Position numbers and translations under genes: made by a program. Shown here in pieces: positions 34,045 to 42,344 of a stretch of DNA of 64,000 nt. The stretch spans positions 62,001 to 126,000 of the forward strand of contig CANROE010000001.1 of assembly GCA_947632195.1 (NCBI GenBank), written 5' to 3'. Numbering within the stretch: position 1 is the stretch's first letter; each line of letters begins with the position of its first letter. The notes beneath the pieces are model-generated. The model had not been told where the DNA came from and did no database searches. It was given only the letters and a program-made list of their open reading frames with translations. The DNA comes from an uncultured Clostridia bacterium. GTDB lineage: Bacteria > Bacillota > Clostridia > Christensenellales > Borkfalkiaceae.

Positions 34045-34929
34045 TCAACGGCTCATGCCGTGTTCGATCGCCCATGTTTCAACGTATTCGGGAGAGGTGA
34101 GACGTTCGATCTCGCTGTCGATCCCGTTCATCTCTTCGGTAAGCCGCGTCAGTTCCTCTTCGCGCGCCGCCACATCCTCGTTGATGGAGTTGATGATCGC
34201 GGTATTGATGCAGACGACCGCCAGCAAGAGCACGATCACCGCCGCGACCGCCGCCAGCACGAGCTTGGTGCGCATGGAGAGCGCCGCGAGCATGCCCGTC
34301 TGTTTTTGTTCCGCCACATTTTGGTGGGACATCGTACGGGGCGTGGGTTTTGCGTCCTCATCGTCGGCTGCGGGCGCTGCTGGCGCAGACGGCTCAAATG
34401 CGGGAATATAGTCTGTCTCCGGTTGGTAGGACGGATCGTACACGGGCGCCTCTACCGTCATCGAGGGGGTCTCGGGCGCGGAAGTATCGATGAGCTGCCC
34501 GTTCTTGAAGAGCAGATCTTCAAACAAGCCCTTGCGTTCCTGCGCGGGAGCCTCGGCTGCGGGCGCGGGTTCCACGGGGGCATAGTCCCTCACTTTGGCG
34601 GTCTCGGGCGCGTCGCCGAAACGGTGCAATCCCTGCATTCCGGGCGTGACCGCAACATAGTCGGCAAGGCGGCGCGCCGCGCTGGGCGCGTCCGGCGAGG
34701 TCGGCACGACGGGCGCATGGTATTCGGAAGTCGAGTATGCCGCATTCTGGTACGCGGGAACATGCTCGGAACGGAACGTCTGATATTCATAGGCTCCCAC
34801 GGGCTTGGCGGGCGCAGGGGAGAGATCTTCTCCCGCGAGCAGCGCGCGCATGCGCTCGGACATTTGCCGCTGATGTTCTCGCTCCTCCTCTGTCTGTTCT
34901 CGCTCCCTATCCAAAGTCAGGTCTGCCAT
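34045..34929 (-). CDS. FtsL-like division protein with long cytoplasmic N-terminus
   Basis: 294 residues. Residues 1-220 are hydrophilic and low in complexity (Ala, Pro, Glu, Tyr), probably cytoplasmic and disordered. One membrane helix follows (about 222-246), then a short coiled coil with AAREEELTRLTEEMNGIDSE and the end SPEYVETWAIEHGM, which is the FtsL/DivIC pattern. Position between rsmH and ftsI is that of ftsL. Typical FtsL has about 100-120 residues, so about 200 N-terminal residues are extra. AAGGAG precedes ATG 34929. Confidence 0.78.
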   Translation of the reverse strand: MADLTLDREREQTEEEREHQRQMSERMRALLAGEDLSPAPAKPVGAYEYQTFRSEHVPAYQNAAYSTSEYHAPVVPTSPDAPSAARRLADYVAVTPGMQGLHRFGDAPETAKVRDYAPVEPAPAAEAPAQERKGLFEDLLFKNGQLIDTSAPETPSMTVEAPVYDPSYQPETDYIPAFEPSAPAAPAADDEDAKPTPRTMSHQNVAEQKQTGMLAALSMRTKLVLAAVAAVIVLLLAVVCINTAIINSINEDVAAREEELTRLTEEMNGIDSEIERLTSPEYVETWAIEHGMSR

Positions 34930-34967
34930 GATACTCTCTCCTTATCTTTATTCCTTATGTTACCCGA

Positions 34968-35906
34968 TCATGCCCCGATTTTTTCGGCAATTCTCAGTTT
35001 TGCGCATTTACTGCGCGAATTTTCTCTTTTTTCTTGTTCGCAGGCCGTGATCGGCTTGCCCGTAACGATCTCGATCTCCTTCTTTTTCCCGCAGACGCAG
35101 ACGGGAAAGCTCTTCGGGCAGACGCAGTCCGACGCGAGCTCCCGAAAGACCTGTTTCACGATCCTGTCTTCGAGAGAATGAAAGGTCAGGACGCAAATCC
35201 TGCCTCCCGGGTTTAATCTCCGGATGAGCCCTTTCAAGCACTCGCCCAAGTTTTCGAGCTCTCCGTTCACTTCGATCCGGATCGCCTGAAAAGTCTGCCG
35301 CGCGCAGGCGGCGGAGCGGAACTTCGGAGGAATGCTCTCCTCCACGATCTCTCTGAGCTGTCCGCAAGTGGTGATCTCTTCCCGTTCCCGCCGTCTCACG
35401 AGGTTGCGCACGATGGCGGGCGCAAAAGATTCCTCCCCGTATTCGCGGAGAATGCGCAAGAGCTTGTCCGGCGGATAGCCGTTCACGACCTCCCTTGCAG
35501 TGAGGGCGCTGCTCTGATCCATTCTCATATCGAGGGGCGCGGATGCCGATCGGTAGGAAAAACCTCTCTCTTCTTCATCGATTTGATGAGAAGATATTCC
35601 AAAATCCAATAGCACGCCGTCGAGCCTGTCCACGCCCGCCCGACCGAGAACGTTTTCGTAACATTTATAATTGGTATGGTACAGATGAAATCTGCCCGTA
35701 AACTGTGCAAGCCGTCTTTCGGTAGCCGCGATCGCCTCCCCGTCCATATCCGTCCCGATCAGGGTCACCGTGGGGTTCGCGGCGAGAATGGCATAGGAGT
35801 GTCCCCCGCCGCCGAGCGTTCCGTCGAAGTAAACGCCCCCGTCTTTCAGGTTCAGCCCGCCGATCACCTCGTCGAGCATCACCGGACGGTGATAGAAAGT
35901 GTCCAT
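34968..35906 (-). CDS. rsmH: 16S rRNA (cytosine-1402-N4) methyltransferase
   Basis: 312 residues from ATG 35906, which overlaps the mraZ stop (TAATG). SAM-binding GTLGGGGHS, DGVLLDFGISSHQID, and the RsmH-specific PLDMRMDQ and LTFHSLEDRIVKQ. Methylates C1402 in the ribosomal decoding centre. Standard second gene of the dcw cluster. Confidence 0.96.
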   Translation of the reverse strand: MDTFYHRPVMLDEVIGGLNLKDGGVYFDGTLGGGGHSYAILAANPTVTLIGTDMDGEAIAATERRLAQFTGRFHLYHTNYKCYENVLGRAGVDRLDGVLLDFGISSHQIDEEERGFSYRSASAPLDMRMDQSSALTAREVVNGYPPDKLLRILREYGEESFAPAIVRNLVRRREREEITTCGQLREIVEESIPPKFRSAACARQTFQAIRIEVNGELENLGECLKGLIRRLNPGGRICVLTFHSLEDRIVKQVFRELASDCVCPKSFPVCVCGKKKEIEIVTGKPITACEQEKRENSRSKCAKLRIAEKIGA

Positions 35907-36355
35907 TAAAGGTAACCGATCTTCGCGAACGCCGACTCGAAGGTCATCTTCTCGTCGAGATCGTCCTGCGTTTCCTTCGCCCAGATCTCGAAGTGGTCGC
36001 CCATGCCGATGGTGGCGATCTCCTTCTTGATGTTCGCATAGCCGCGAAGGGTGGGAGGGAGCACCACTCTGTACTGCTTGTCCACGTCCACATGCTCGAC
36101 CGAGCTGAGGATCTTTCTCTTCGCGTTCAAGCCTTCGAGGGTATCGGGCAACATCGCAAGTTTTTTGTCCAGCCACTCTTGAAGGATCTCGGGCTCATAC
36201 ACTTTGATACAGCCCTGCGGCCCCGCGATCATGGAAACGCGCTTGATGACGGGCTCCGTGCTTCCCTCGGGAATGGGCGGAAGATATTTGGAGGCGATCC
36301 TGATGCGCCATTTGTCGTCTACGGTCTGTGTGCTCGATCCGTACAAATTGTTCAT
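35906..36355 (-). CDS. mraZ: Transcriptional regulator MraZ
   Basis: 149 residues from ATG 36355 (AGGAGGG five bases upstream). Two SpoVT/AbrB-like half domains: one at the N-terminus (STQTVDDKWRIRIASKY) and one around DVDKQYRVVLPPTLRGYA. MraZ binds repeats in its own promoter and controls the dcw operon. First gene of the run; the promoter is at 36386-36414. Confidence 0.94.
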   Translation of the reverse strand: MNNLYGSSTQTVDDKWRIRIASKYLPPIPEGSTEPVIKRVSMIAGPQGCIKVYEPEILQEWLDKKLAMLPDTLEGLNAKRKILSSVEHVDVDKQYRVVLPPTLRGYANIKKEIATIGMGDHFEIWAKETQDDLDEKMTFESAFAKIGYL

Positions 36356-36385
36356 CGTATCCCTCCTTTTCCGCATTGTGAAATC

Positions 36386-36470
36386 ATTGTAGCATGAAAT
36401 TCCTCCCTTGTCAACCACTTGCGACCATTTTCTTTCACCTTTTTTCCAAAAAAATCCACTTTTTTCCCCG
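36386..36470 (-). promoter_or_regulatory. mraZ promoter and possible MraZ boxes
   Basis: TTGACA (36414-36409), 17-base spacer, TACAAT (36391-36386). Just upstream the minus strand has AAAAGTGG, AAAAGGTG and CAAGTGG, similar in spirit to the short G-rich direct repeats bound by MraZ; spacing is irregular, so autoregulation is inferred. Confidence 0.65.
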
Positions 36471-36502
36471 CGATATCTTTCGCGAAACAAAAAAGCGACA
36501 AA

Positions 36503-37273
36503 TTAGAACGTTTGTTTGAATACTTTTCGGTTGATTTTTGCGGTTTTTCCGAGGAAACAAACGTTTGTATGCCCCTTTTCGCTCCACTTTGACGGCAAAC
36601 TTTTGTTTATTTTTCCATTTTCCATCCACACGTTATCCACATCTTTTGCGGCGAGAACGCGTTCGAGACGGCGCGCGACCCCCTCCGCTCCGTCGTAGAC
36701 GGGCGCGCCGTAGAAGGCGGCGATCTCCCGCTTGACCAAGGCGTAATGGGTGCAGCCGAGCACCACGCCGTCGAACGTTCCGGCGGGGAGATGTTCGGCA
36801 TATACGATCTCCTCGCCGCGCAAAAATTTTTTCTCGACGGCGGCGGCAAGCGCGGGACAGCCGCACACCGTGAAACGGGTCTCGGGGCATTCCGCCAGCA
36901 GTTCTTTCAGCCGCTTGCTTGCGGCGGTGCGCGGAGTGCAGAGCACGAGGATCTCTTTCCCCTCGCGGGCGGCGGGAAGAACGGCGGGCTCCGTCCCGAG
37001 GATGGGAAAGGAAAATTTTTTGCGCATTTCCGCAATGCAGACGGCGGTGGCGGTGTTGCAGGCGAGCACGGCGGCGGCGACCTTGCGGCGGCGGAAACAT
37101 TCGAGGGCCTCCTGCGTAAAGGCGGCGATCTCCTCGGGCGGGCGGCTGCCGTAGGGTGCGCGAGTGTTATCGCCCAAATAGAGATAGCGGAGCGCGGGCA
37201 GGCGTTTCACGCAGGCGCCGAGGACGGAAAGCCCGCCGATACCGCTGTCAAATACTCCGATCGAAGTTTTCAT
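36503..37273 (-). CDS. murI: Glutamate racemase
   Basis: 256 residues from ATG 37273 (AGAGGGG upstream). Family motifs: FDSGIGGLSVL, GDNTRAPYG, the two catalytic cysteines in LACNTATA and LGCTHYA. Supplies D-glutamate for MurD. It ends about 90 bases before the mraZ promoter and points the same way, so it may be cotranscribed at low level. It is divergent from rpsT. Confidence 0.95.
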   Translation of the reverse strand: MKTSIGVFDSGIGGLSVLGACVKRLPALRYLYLGDNTRAPYGSRPPEEIAAFTQEALECFRRRKVAAAVLACNTATAVCIAEMRKKFSFPILGTEPAVLPAAREGKEILVLCTPRTAASKRLKELLAECPETRFTVCGCPALAAAVEKKFLRGEEIVYAEHLPAGTFDGVVLGCTHYALVKREIAAFYGAPVYDGAEGVARRLERVLAAKDVDNVWMENGKINKSLPSKWSEKGHTNVCFLGKTAKINRKVFKQTF

Positions 37274-37330
37274 GTTCCCCTCTTTTTTGGAAAAAGCCAA
37301 ATTTTTTTGCGCTTTTCGGTTGAAAAACAG

Positions 37331-37359
37331 TTTACAAGCCATTTATTTTATGCTAAAAT
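37331..37359 (+). promoter_or_regulatory. Promoter of rpsT
   Basis: TTTACA (37331-37336), 17-base spacer, TAAAAT (37354-37359). Confidence 0.7.
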
Positions 37360-37395
37360 ATCATGGTATTGTAAATCGAATTAAGGAGAACCATC

Positions 37396-37659
37396 GTGCC
37401 GAACATCAAATCCGCAAAAAAGCGCGTTCTCGTCACAGAAAAAAAGACGGCGCAAAACAAGGCGTTGAAATCCGCCCTCAAAACGCAAATCAAAAAGTTT
37501 TTGGCAGCAGTCAACGCAGGCGACAAAGAAACCGCGAACAAGCTCTATCCCGAGACCGTATCCGCGATCGATTCCGCTTGCTCCAAGGGCCTTCTGCACA
37601 AGAACAACGCGGCGAACAAAAAGGCAAAGCTTGCGAAAAAGCTTCAAGCCATCGCGTGA
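37396..37659 (+). CDS. rpsT: Ribosomal protein S20
   Basis: 87 residues, very basic, with [13 protein letters not shown] at the N-terminus and [19 protein letters not shown] near the end, both typical of S20. Binds 16S rRNA in the 30S subunit. The start codon is GTG, with AAGGAG ten bases upstream. Single gene with its own promoter and terminator. Confidence 0.96.
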   Translation: MPNIKSAKKRVLVTEKKTAQNKALKSALKTQIKKFLAAVNAGDKETANKLYPETVSAIDSACSKGLLHKNNAANKKAKLAKKLQAIA

Positions 37660-37676
37660 CCCGAATATAAAACCGC

Positions 37677-37711
37677 AAGCGCTCCGCAGTTTGGCGGAGC
37701 GCTTTTTTTTG
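37677..37711 (+). terminator. Intrinsic terminator of rpsT
   Basis: AAGCGCTCCGC, loop AGTTTG, GCGGAGCGCTT followed by a T run. Confidence 0.9.
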
Positions 37712-37819
37712 TTATTTTGACAATTTTCGACTCTTTTTCGTCAATTTCTATCGTTTTTCCGCCCAGTAACCCCCCGAAATCCAACAATATCACACTTTAC
37801 GGGAAATTTCGCAAAATCA

Positions 37820-37848
37820 TTGACTTTTTATCCCCTTTATAATATACT
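37820..37848 (+). promoter_or_regulatory. Promoter of the XRE-cupin regulator
   Basis: TTGACT (37820-37825), 17-base spacer, TATACT (37843-37848). The remaining 115 bases to the start codon are AT-rich and could hold an autoregulatory operator; no clear palindrome was seen. Confidence 0.6.
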
Positions 37849-37962
37849 GTTACCCGTGCCGCGCAGTTTATTTTTATTAAACTTTTGGTTTATTATTGCG
37901 AGAGTTCCGTAAAAACTGCCAAAAAGTTTACAAATACTAAACGGCGTAGGAAAGGAGAGAAT

Positions 37963-38496
37963 ATGGAACTCGGAGCAAAGCTGCGCGACATGCGCCAGCG
38001 GAAAGGACTGACGCAGGAGGAACTTGCGGACCGTTGCGAACTGACGAAGGGGTATATCTCCCAGCTCGAAAACGAGCTCACAAGCCCCTCTATCGCCACG
38101 CTCATTGACCTTTTGAACGCGCTCGGCAGCAATCTTTCCGACTTTTTTCATGAAGAAGCGGAGCAAAAGATCGTCTTTTCCAAGGAAGAATACATTGAAA
38201 AGCAATCGGAGGGCATGCTCTTCCGCTGGCTGATCCCCAACGCGCAGAAGAACATGATGGAACCTGTTCTTGTGGAGTTGGAGTCGGGCGCGACGACGGG
38301 CGCGGACTTCCCCCATGAGGGAGAAGAATTCGGCTATGTGCTCGAAGGGTGTGTCGCGGTTGTGAGCAGCGGAAAGCAACATCTTGCGAAAAAGGGCGAA
38401 AGTTTTTATTTTACGGCCGACACGGAACACTATATTATCGGCAAGGGAAAGGGAAAATCGAAGTTTTTGTGGATCTCCACTCCCCCGAACTTTTGA
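37963..38496 (+). CDS. XRE-family regulator with cupin domain (PuuR-like)
   Basis: 177 residues from ATG 37963 (AAAGGAG upstream). Residues about 5-60 form a helix-turn-helix (LRDMRQRKGLTQEELADRCELT), and about 105-175 a cupin domain (GADFPHEGEEFGYVLEGCV). Regulators with this layout, such as PuuR, often sense small metabolites; its place upstream of potABCD suggests that it senses polyamines and controls uptake. It is separated from potA by 730 bases of repeats. Confidence 0.85.
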   Translation: MELGAKLRDMRQRKGLTQEELADRCELTKGYISQLENELTSPSIATLIDLLNALGSNLSDFFHEEAEQKIVFSKEEYIEKQSEGMLFRWLIPNAQKNMMEPVLVELESGATTGADFPHEGEEFGYVLEGCVAVVSSGKQHLAKKGESFYFTADTEHYIIGKGKGKSKFLWISTPPNF

Positions 38497-38532
38497 TTCT
38501 GCACCTTCCGCAAAAGTTTGGCTTGGTTAAAA

Positions 38533-38797
38533 CGCACTTGGACGTAGCAAGATTCCCTCGGAGACTTTCCGTTTTGGACTTTGTTGCTTCCTCAACGGCT
38601 CGGAATGACGCGAGCGGGGCGGAATGACGCATAACTGTCATTTCGACCAAGCGCAGCGCGTGGAGAAATCTCACATTATTATAATGAGGTAGAGATGTCT
38701 CGACTACGCTCGACATGACATTATTAGGAATGGTGTCCTGCTTGCCCCTTGCTGTCCCTGAAAGGGAAAGTAGCGCGTAAGCGCCGAAAGGGTTCTC
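38533..38797. repeat. Mosaic intergenic repeats upstream of the tandem repeat
   Basis: About 38533-38620: part of the MITE-like family in reverse (CAAGATTCCCTCGGAGACT, GGCTCGGAATGACGC). About 38636-38718: two short-family copies head to head (GTCATTTCGACC...GAGAAATCTC and GAGATGTCTCGACTACG...GACATGAC). About 38737-38797: the CTTGCTGTCCC / GCCGAAAGGGTTCTC string. No gene is supported. Confidence 0.7.
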
Positions 38798-39170
38798 ACC
38801 GCAAAAGAAAGTTTCATCACGGAAAAAGATTTTGCGCAGCAAAAGATTTTTCGTGAATATTCCCCAATCTCTTGCCTTAGGCGGAATTCACTTCCGCCGT
38901 ACGCGACCCAATTTGGCAAATCCTTTTGCCTTCTTGTCCGATAAAACGAACGAGAGGACAAGCAAGTTAAACCGCCAAAGAAAGTTTCCTCACGGAAAAA
39001 GATTTTGCGCAGCAAAAGATTTTTCGTGAATATTCCCCAATCACTTGCGTTAGGCGGAATTCACTTCCGCCGTACGCGACCCAATTTGGCAAATCCTTTT
39101 GCCTTCTTGTCCGACAAGGCGAACGAGAGAATAAAAAAGTTAAACCGCAAAAGAAAGTTTCTTCACGGCG
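38798..39170. repeat. Tandem 173-bp repeat, two full copies plus a partial third
   Basis: Copies start at 38798, 38971 and 39144, each with ACCGCnAAAGAAAGTTTC, so the period is exactly 173. Each unit contains GATTTTGCGCAGCAAAAGAT, the hairpin GGCGGAATTCACTTCCGCC and CCAATTTGGCAAATCC. Copies differ at few positions, so the duplication is recent. Diverged relatives are at 2337-2440 and, inverted, about 54320-54355. It lies directly upstream of potA; open frames through it are accidental. Confidence 0.85.
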
Positions 39171-39226
39171 TTTATTTTCGAGTGAAACGAGAAAAGAAAC
39201 GCGTGAATATATCTAAGGAGAGTACA

Positions 39227-40729
39227 ATGTCCGAACACATTATTGAACTGCAACACGTCACAAAGGCCTATGGGGACAACGTCGTCATCGAGGACGTGAG
39301 TTTTTACGTCAACAAGGGCGAGTTCATCACCTTCCTCGGTCCGTCCGGCTGCGGAAAGACGACCACTTTGCGCATGATCGCGGGTTTTGATCTTCCCACG
39401 AGCGGCAAAATTTTGCTGAACGGACAGGACATCTCCCTGCTCCCCCCCAACAAGCGCCCCGTGAATACGGTATTCCAGCGCTATGCGCTCTTCCCTCATC
39501 TCAACGTGTTTGAGAACATCGCCTACGGACTGCGCTGTAAAAAAGTCGTCAATACCTATGAGAACGACAAGGGCGACCGCTATACCAAAAAAGAACGGCT
39601 CTCCAAAAAGGAGATCACGGAAAAGGTGAAAAAGGCGCTTGAAATCGTCGATTTGGAGGGCTTTGAAAAGCGTTCCATCTCCACTCTCTCGGGCGGACAG
39701 CAGCAGCGCGTCGCCATCGCCCGCGCCATCGTCAACGAGCCCGAGATCCTTTTGTTGGACGAGCCTCTCGGCGCGCTCGACCTCAAAATGCGCAAGGAAA
39801 TGCAGATCGAGCTCAAAGAAATGCACAAACGTCTGGGCATTACCTTCATCTACGTCACCCACGACCAGGAGGAGGCGCTCACGATGTCGGATACGATCAT
39901 TGTCATGTCGGACGGCGTCGTCCAGCAGATCGGCACGCCCAAGGGTATCTATGACGAACCCGCAAACACCTTCGTTGCCGACTTCATCGGCGAGAGCAAC
40001 ATCATGAGCGGCACTGTGACGGGGGATAAGAAGGTCAAGTTCTGCGGAAAGACTTTCGACTGCCTCGACGAATTTGAAAAAAACGAGCTCGTCGACGTTG
40101 TCGTGCGGCCCGAAGACATTCGCATGTGCTCTCCCGAAGAGGGAAAACTCACGGGCAAGGTGCTCTCCGTGGTATTCAAGGGCATTCACTATGAGATCAC
40201 CGTGAAAGTGGGAAAATACGAGCTCGTGGTGCAGAGCACCGAGAGCAGGCGCGAGGGCGAACGGATCGGGCTGGACATTCCGCCCGACGGCATCCACCTC
40301 ATGAAACCCAAGTACACCACCAACGTATTCGACGGCGTGATCACAAAGCGCAACACCGTGGAATTTGCCGACGGCGAATTTGAGTGCGACGTCACCCAGC
40401 TCTATCCGGGCAGTTATGTCGACGAAGAGGACTACCTCGTACTGCCCTCGGGGGAAAAGCTCGACCTTACGGGCGAAGAAGTCAGTGTGGAAGTCGGGCT
40501 CAACGACATCTCCATCAGCGACGACGCCGAAGCGGGCGGCACGACGGGACACATCATTTCCATTATATATAAGGGCGACCATTACCGCCTCATCGTGCGG
40601 ACGGAAGAGAGCGAGGAAGATTTCGTATTTTCCACGGGCGATCTGTGGAACGAAAACGACTATGTCTCCGTCATGATCCCGAAGGACAAGATCAAGCTGA
40701 CTTTGAAAAACAAGGAGGCGAAAAAGTGA
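39227..40729 (+). CDS. potA: Spermidine/putrescine ABC transporter ATP-binding protein, extended
   Basis: 500 residues from ATG 39227 (AAGGAG upstream). Walker A GPSGCGKTT (38-46), signature LSGGQQQ (154-160), Walker B ILLLDEP (174-180), H-loop THDQEEA. It energises polyamine import with PotBC. Family members are usually about 350-380 residues; here the C-terminal regulatory region is duplicated: TGKVLSVVFKGIHYEITV (near 309) is echoed by TGHIISIIYKGDHYRLIV (near 440). There is also a charged insert near 104-128. GTG of potB overlaps its stop. Confidence 0.92.
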   Translation: MSEHIIELQHVTKAYGDNVVIEDVSFYVNKGEFITFLGPSGCGKTTTLRMIAGFDLPTSGKILLNGQDISLLPPNKRPVNTVFQRYALFPHLNVFENIAYGLRCKKVVNTYENDKGDRYTKKERLSKKEITEKVKKALEIVDLEGFEKRSISTLSGGQQQRVAIARAIVNEPEILLLDEPLGALDLKMRKEMQIELKEMHKRLGITFIYVTHDQEEALTMSDTIIVMSDGVVQQIGTPKGIYDEPANTFVADFIGESNIMSGTVTGDKKVKFCGKTFDCLDEFEKNELVDVVVRPEDIRMCSPEEGKLTGKVLSVVFKGIHYEITVKVGKYELVVQSTESRREGERIGLDIPPDGIHLMKPKYTTNVFDGVITKRNTVEFADGEFECDVTQLYPGSYVDEEDYLVLPSGEKLDLTGEEVSVEVGLNDISISDDAEAGGTTGHIISIIYKGDHYRLIVRTEESEEDFVFSTGDLWNENDYVSVMIPKDKIKLTLKNKEAKK

Positions 40730-41535
40730 AGATCCCCCGTTTTTCGAGAAAGACGCTCTGCATCCCCTATGCGGTCTTTCTGCTCTTCTTTGTGCTGGTG
40801 CCCATGCTTGTCATCCTGCTCTTCGCCTTTACGGACGACGCAATGCACCTTTCCTTCGAGAACTTCATCAAATTTTTCTCCGATCCCACCAAGCTCTCGA
40901 CGATCGTCTATTCCCTCGTCATTGCGCTCGTGACGACGGTCGTGGCCCTTCTCATCGCCTATCCCGTCGCCTATATCCTCGCGCAGAGCAAGATCAAGAG
41001 AAAGTACGTCATTTTAATGCTCTTTGTCCTTCCCATGTGGATCAACTTCGTCTTGCGCGTAAACGCCATCCGCGAGCTGTTCAATCTGATTTCGCAGGTG
41101 GAAGGGTTGGACGGGCTTGCAAACGCCAATTACTTCAAGACGATCTTCGGCATGGTGTACGACTTCCTGCCCTTTATGATCCTGCCCCTCTACACCACGA
41201 TGATGAAGATCGACAAGAGCCTCTATGAGGCGAGCGCCGATCTCGGGGCAGGCGGGTTCACCACGTTTGCCCGCGTCACCCTTCCCCTCTCCATGCCGGG
41301 GATCATGAGCGGCGTGACGATGGTCTTTCTGCCCTCGATGACGAACTACGTCGTCTCGGACATGCTCGGAAACGCAAAGGTGACGATCATCGGCAAATTT
41401 ATCTACACCTATTTCGGGAACGATTGGCATATGGGCTCCATGATCGCCCTGGTGCTGCTCGTCGTGGTATTCCTCTCCACATGGCTGACGGGCGGATTCA
41501 AGGCGGATGAAACGGTACGGGGGACAAACTTATGA
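40726..41535 (+). CDS. potB: Spermidine/putrescine ABC transporter permease PotB
   Basis: 269 residues, six membrane helices, with the EAA loop EASADLGAGGFTTFARVTLP that contacts PotA. GTG start at 40726 overlaps the potA stop (GTGA), with AAGGAGG upstream. Forms the channel with PotC. Confidence 0.93.
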   Translation: MKIPRFSRKTLCIPYAVFLLFFVLVPMLVILLFAFTDDAMHLSFENFIKFFSDPTKLSTIVYSLVIALVTTVVALLIAYPVAYILAQSKIKRKYVILMLFVLPMWINFVLRVNAIRELFNLISQVEGLDGLANANYFKTIFGMVYDFLPFMILPLYTTMMKIDKSLYEASADLGAGGFTTFARVTLPLSMPGIMSGVTMVFLPSMTNYVVSDMLGNAKVTIIGKFIYTYFGNDWHMGSMIALVLLVVVFLSTWLTGGFKADETVRGTNL

Positions 41536-42344
41536 AGAAACAAGTCGTGTTCAAGTGTCTCAAAGCGGGCTTTATCGGGCTCGTCCTGCTCCTTCTCTAC
41601 ACCCCCATCCTGCTCCTTGCCATTTACAGTTTCGACAAAACAGATCTCATCGGGCGGTTTCAGGGATTTTCCTTCGACCACTACATTCATCTGTTTACCG
41701 ACTCCGACGTCCTCGGAATGATCGGCAATACGCTGCTCCTTGCCCTGATCGCCGCTCTTCTGTCCACCGTGCTCGGCACGGCGGGCGCGCTCGGCATGTA
41801 TTACAGCAAAAAGAGGGTCAAGGGCGTCATGCAGGCGCTCAACCAGGTCCCCGTCATCAACGCGGAGATCGTCACCGCGCTGGCGCTCACCGTCACCTTT
41901 GTGGCAGTGAATATCGAGCGCTCGTGGTTCACCCTCATCGTGGGACACATGGTCATCTGCACCCCCTTCGTGGTGCTCTCGGTCATTCCCAAGCTCAAAC
42001 AGATGGACGGCTCTCTGTATGAGGCGGCGCTCGATTTGGGCGCAAGTCCCTTTAAGGCGCTTATGACGGTCGTCCTGCCGCAGATCATCCCGGGGGTCAT
42101 CTCGGGCTTTATGCTCGCGATCACGCTGTCCCTCGACGACTACATCGTCACGATGTACACCCGTCCCACGGGCTTTGAAACGATCTCGACCTATGTGTAT
42201 AATGCCACGACGAAGGGCAATGCGCACACGGCGGTCACGCTCTCCTCGTTCTGGGCGCTGACGACGATCATCTTCCTCATCATCGTGGCGATCGTCATCG
42301 GCTCCAATCTCATCGGCAGGCGGAAAAAGGAGGAGAACAAATGA
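41532..42344 (+). CDS. potC: Spermidine/putrescine ABC transporter permease PotC
   Basis: 270 residues, six membrane helices, EAA loop EAALDLGASPFKALMTVVLP. ATG overlaps the potB stop (ATGA), and its own stop overlaps potD the same way. FALDDY-type segment LSLDDYIVTMYT is typical of PotC. Confidence 0.93.
   Translation: MKKQVVFKCLKAGFIGLVLLLLYTPILLLAIYSFDKTDLIGRFQGFSFDHYIHLFTDSDVLGMIGNTLLLALIAALLSTVLGTAGALGMYYSKKRVKGVMQALNQVPVINAEIVTALALTVTFVAVNIERSWFTLIVGHMVICTPFVVLSVIPKLKQMDGSLYEAALDLGASPFKALMTVVLPQIIPGVISGFMLAITLSLDDYIVTMYTRPTGFETISTYVYNATTKGNAHTAVTLSSFWALTTIIFLIIVAIVIGSNLIGRRKKEENK

Noticed and set aside
37820..37843. TATAAT at 37838 as the -10 box of the XRE-cupin gene
   Set aside because: Only 12 bases from TTGACT; the overlapping TATACT at 37843 gives the normal 17-base spacer.
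38832..39230. ORFs in the 173-bp tandem repeat, with repeated peptide ANPFAFLSDK
   Set aside because: Both units give the same peptide simply because the DNA is repeated. There is no ribosome site or homology, and the related copy near 2345 diverges. Treated as non-coding repeat.
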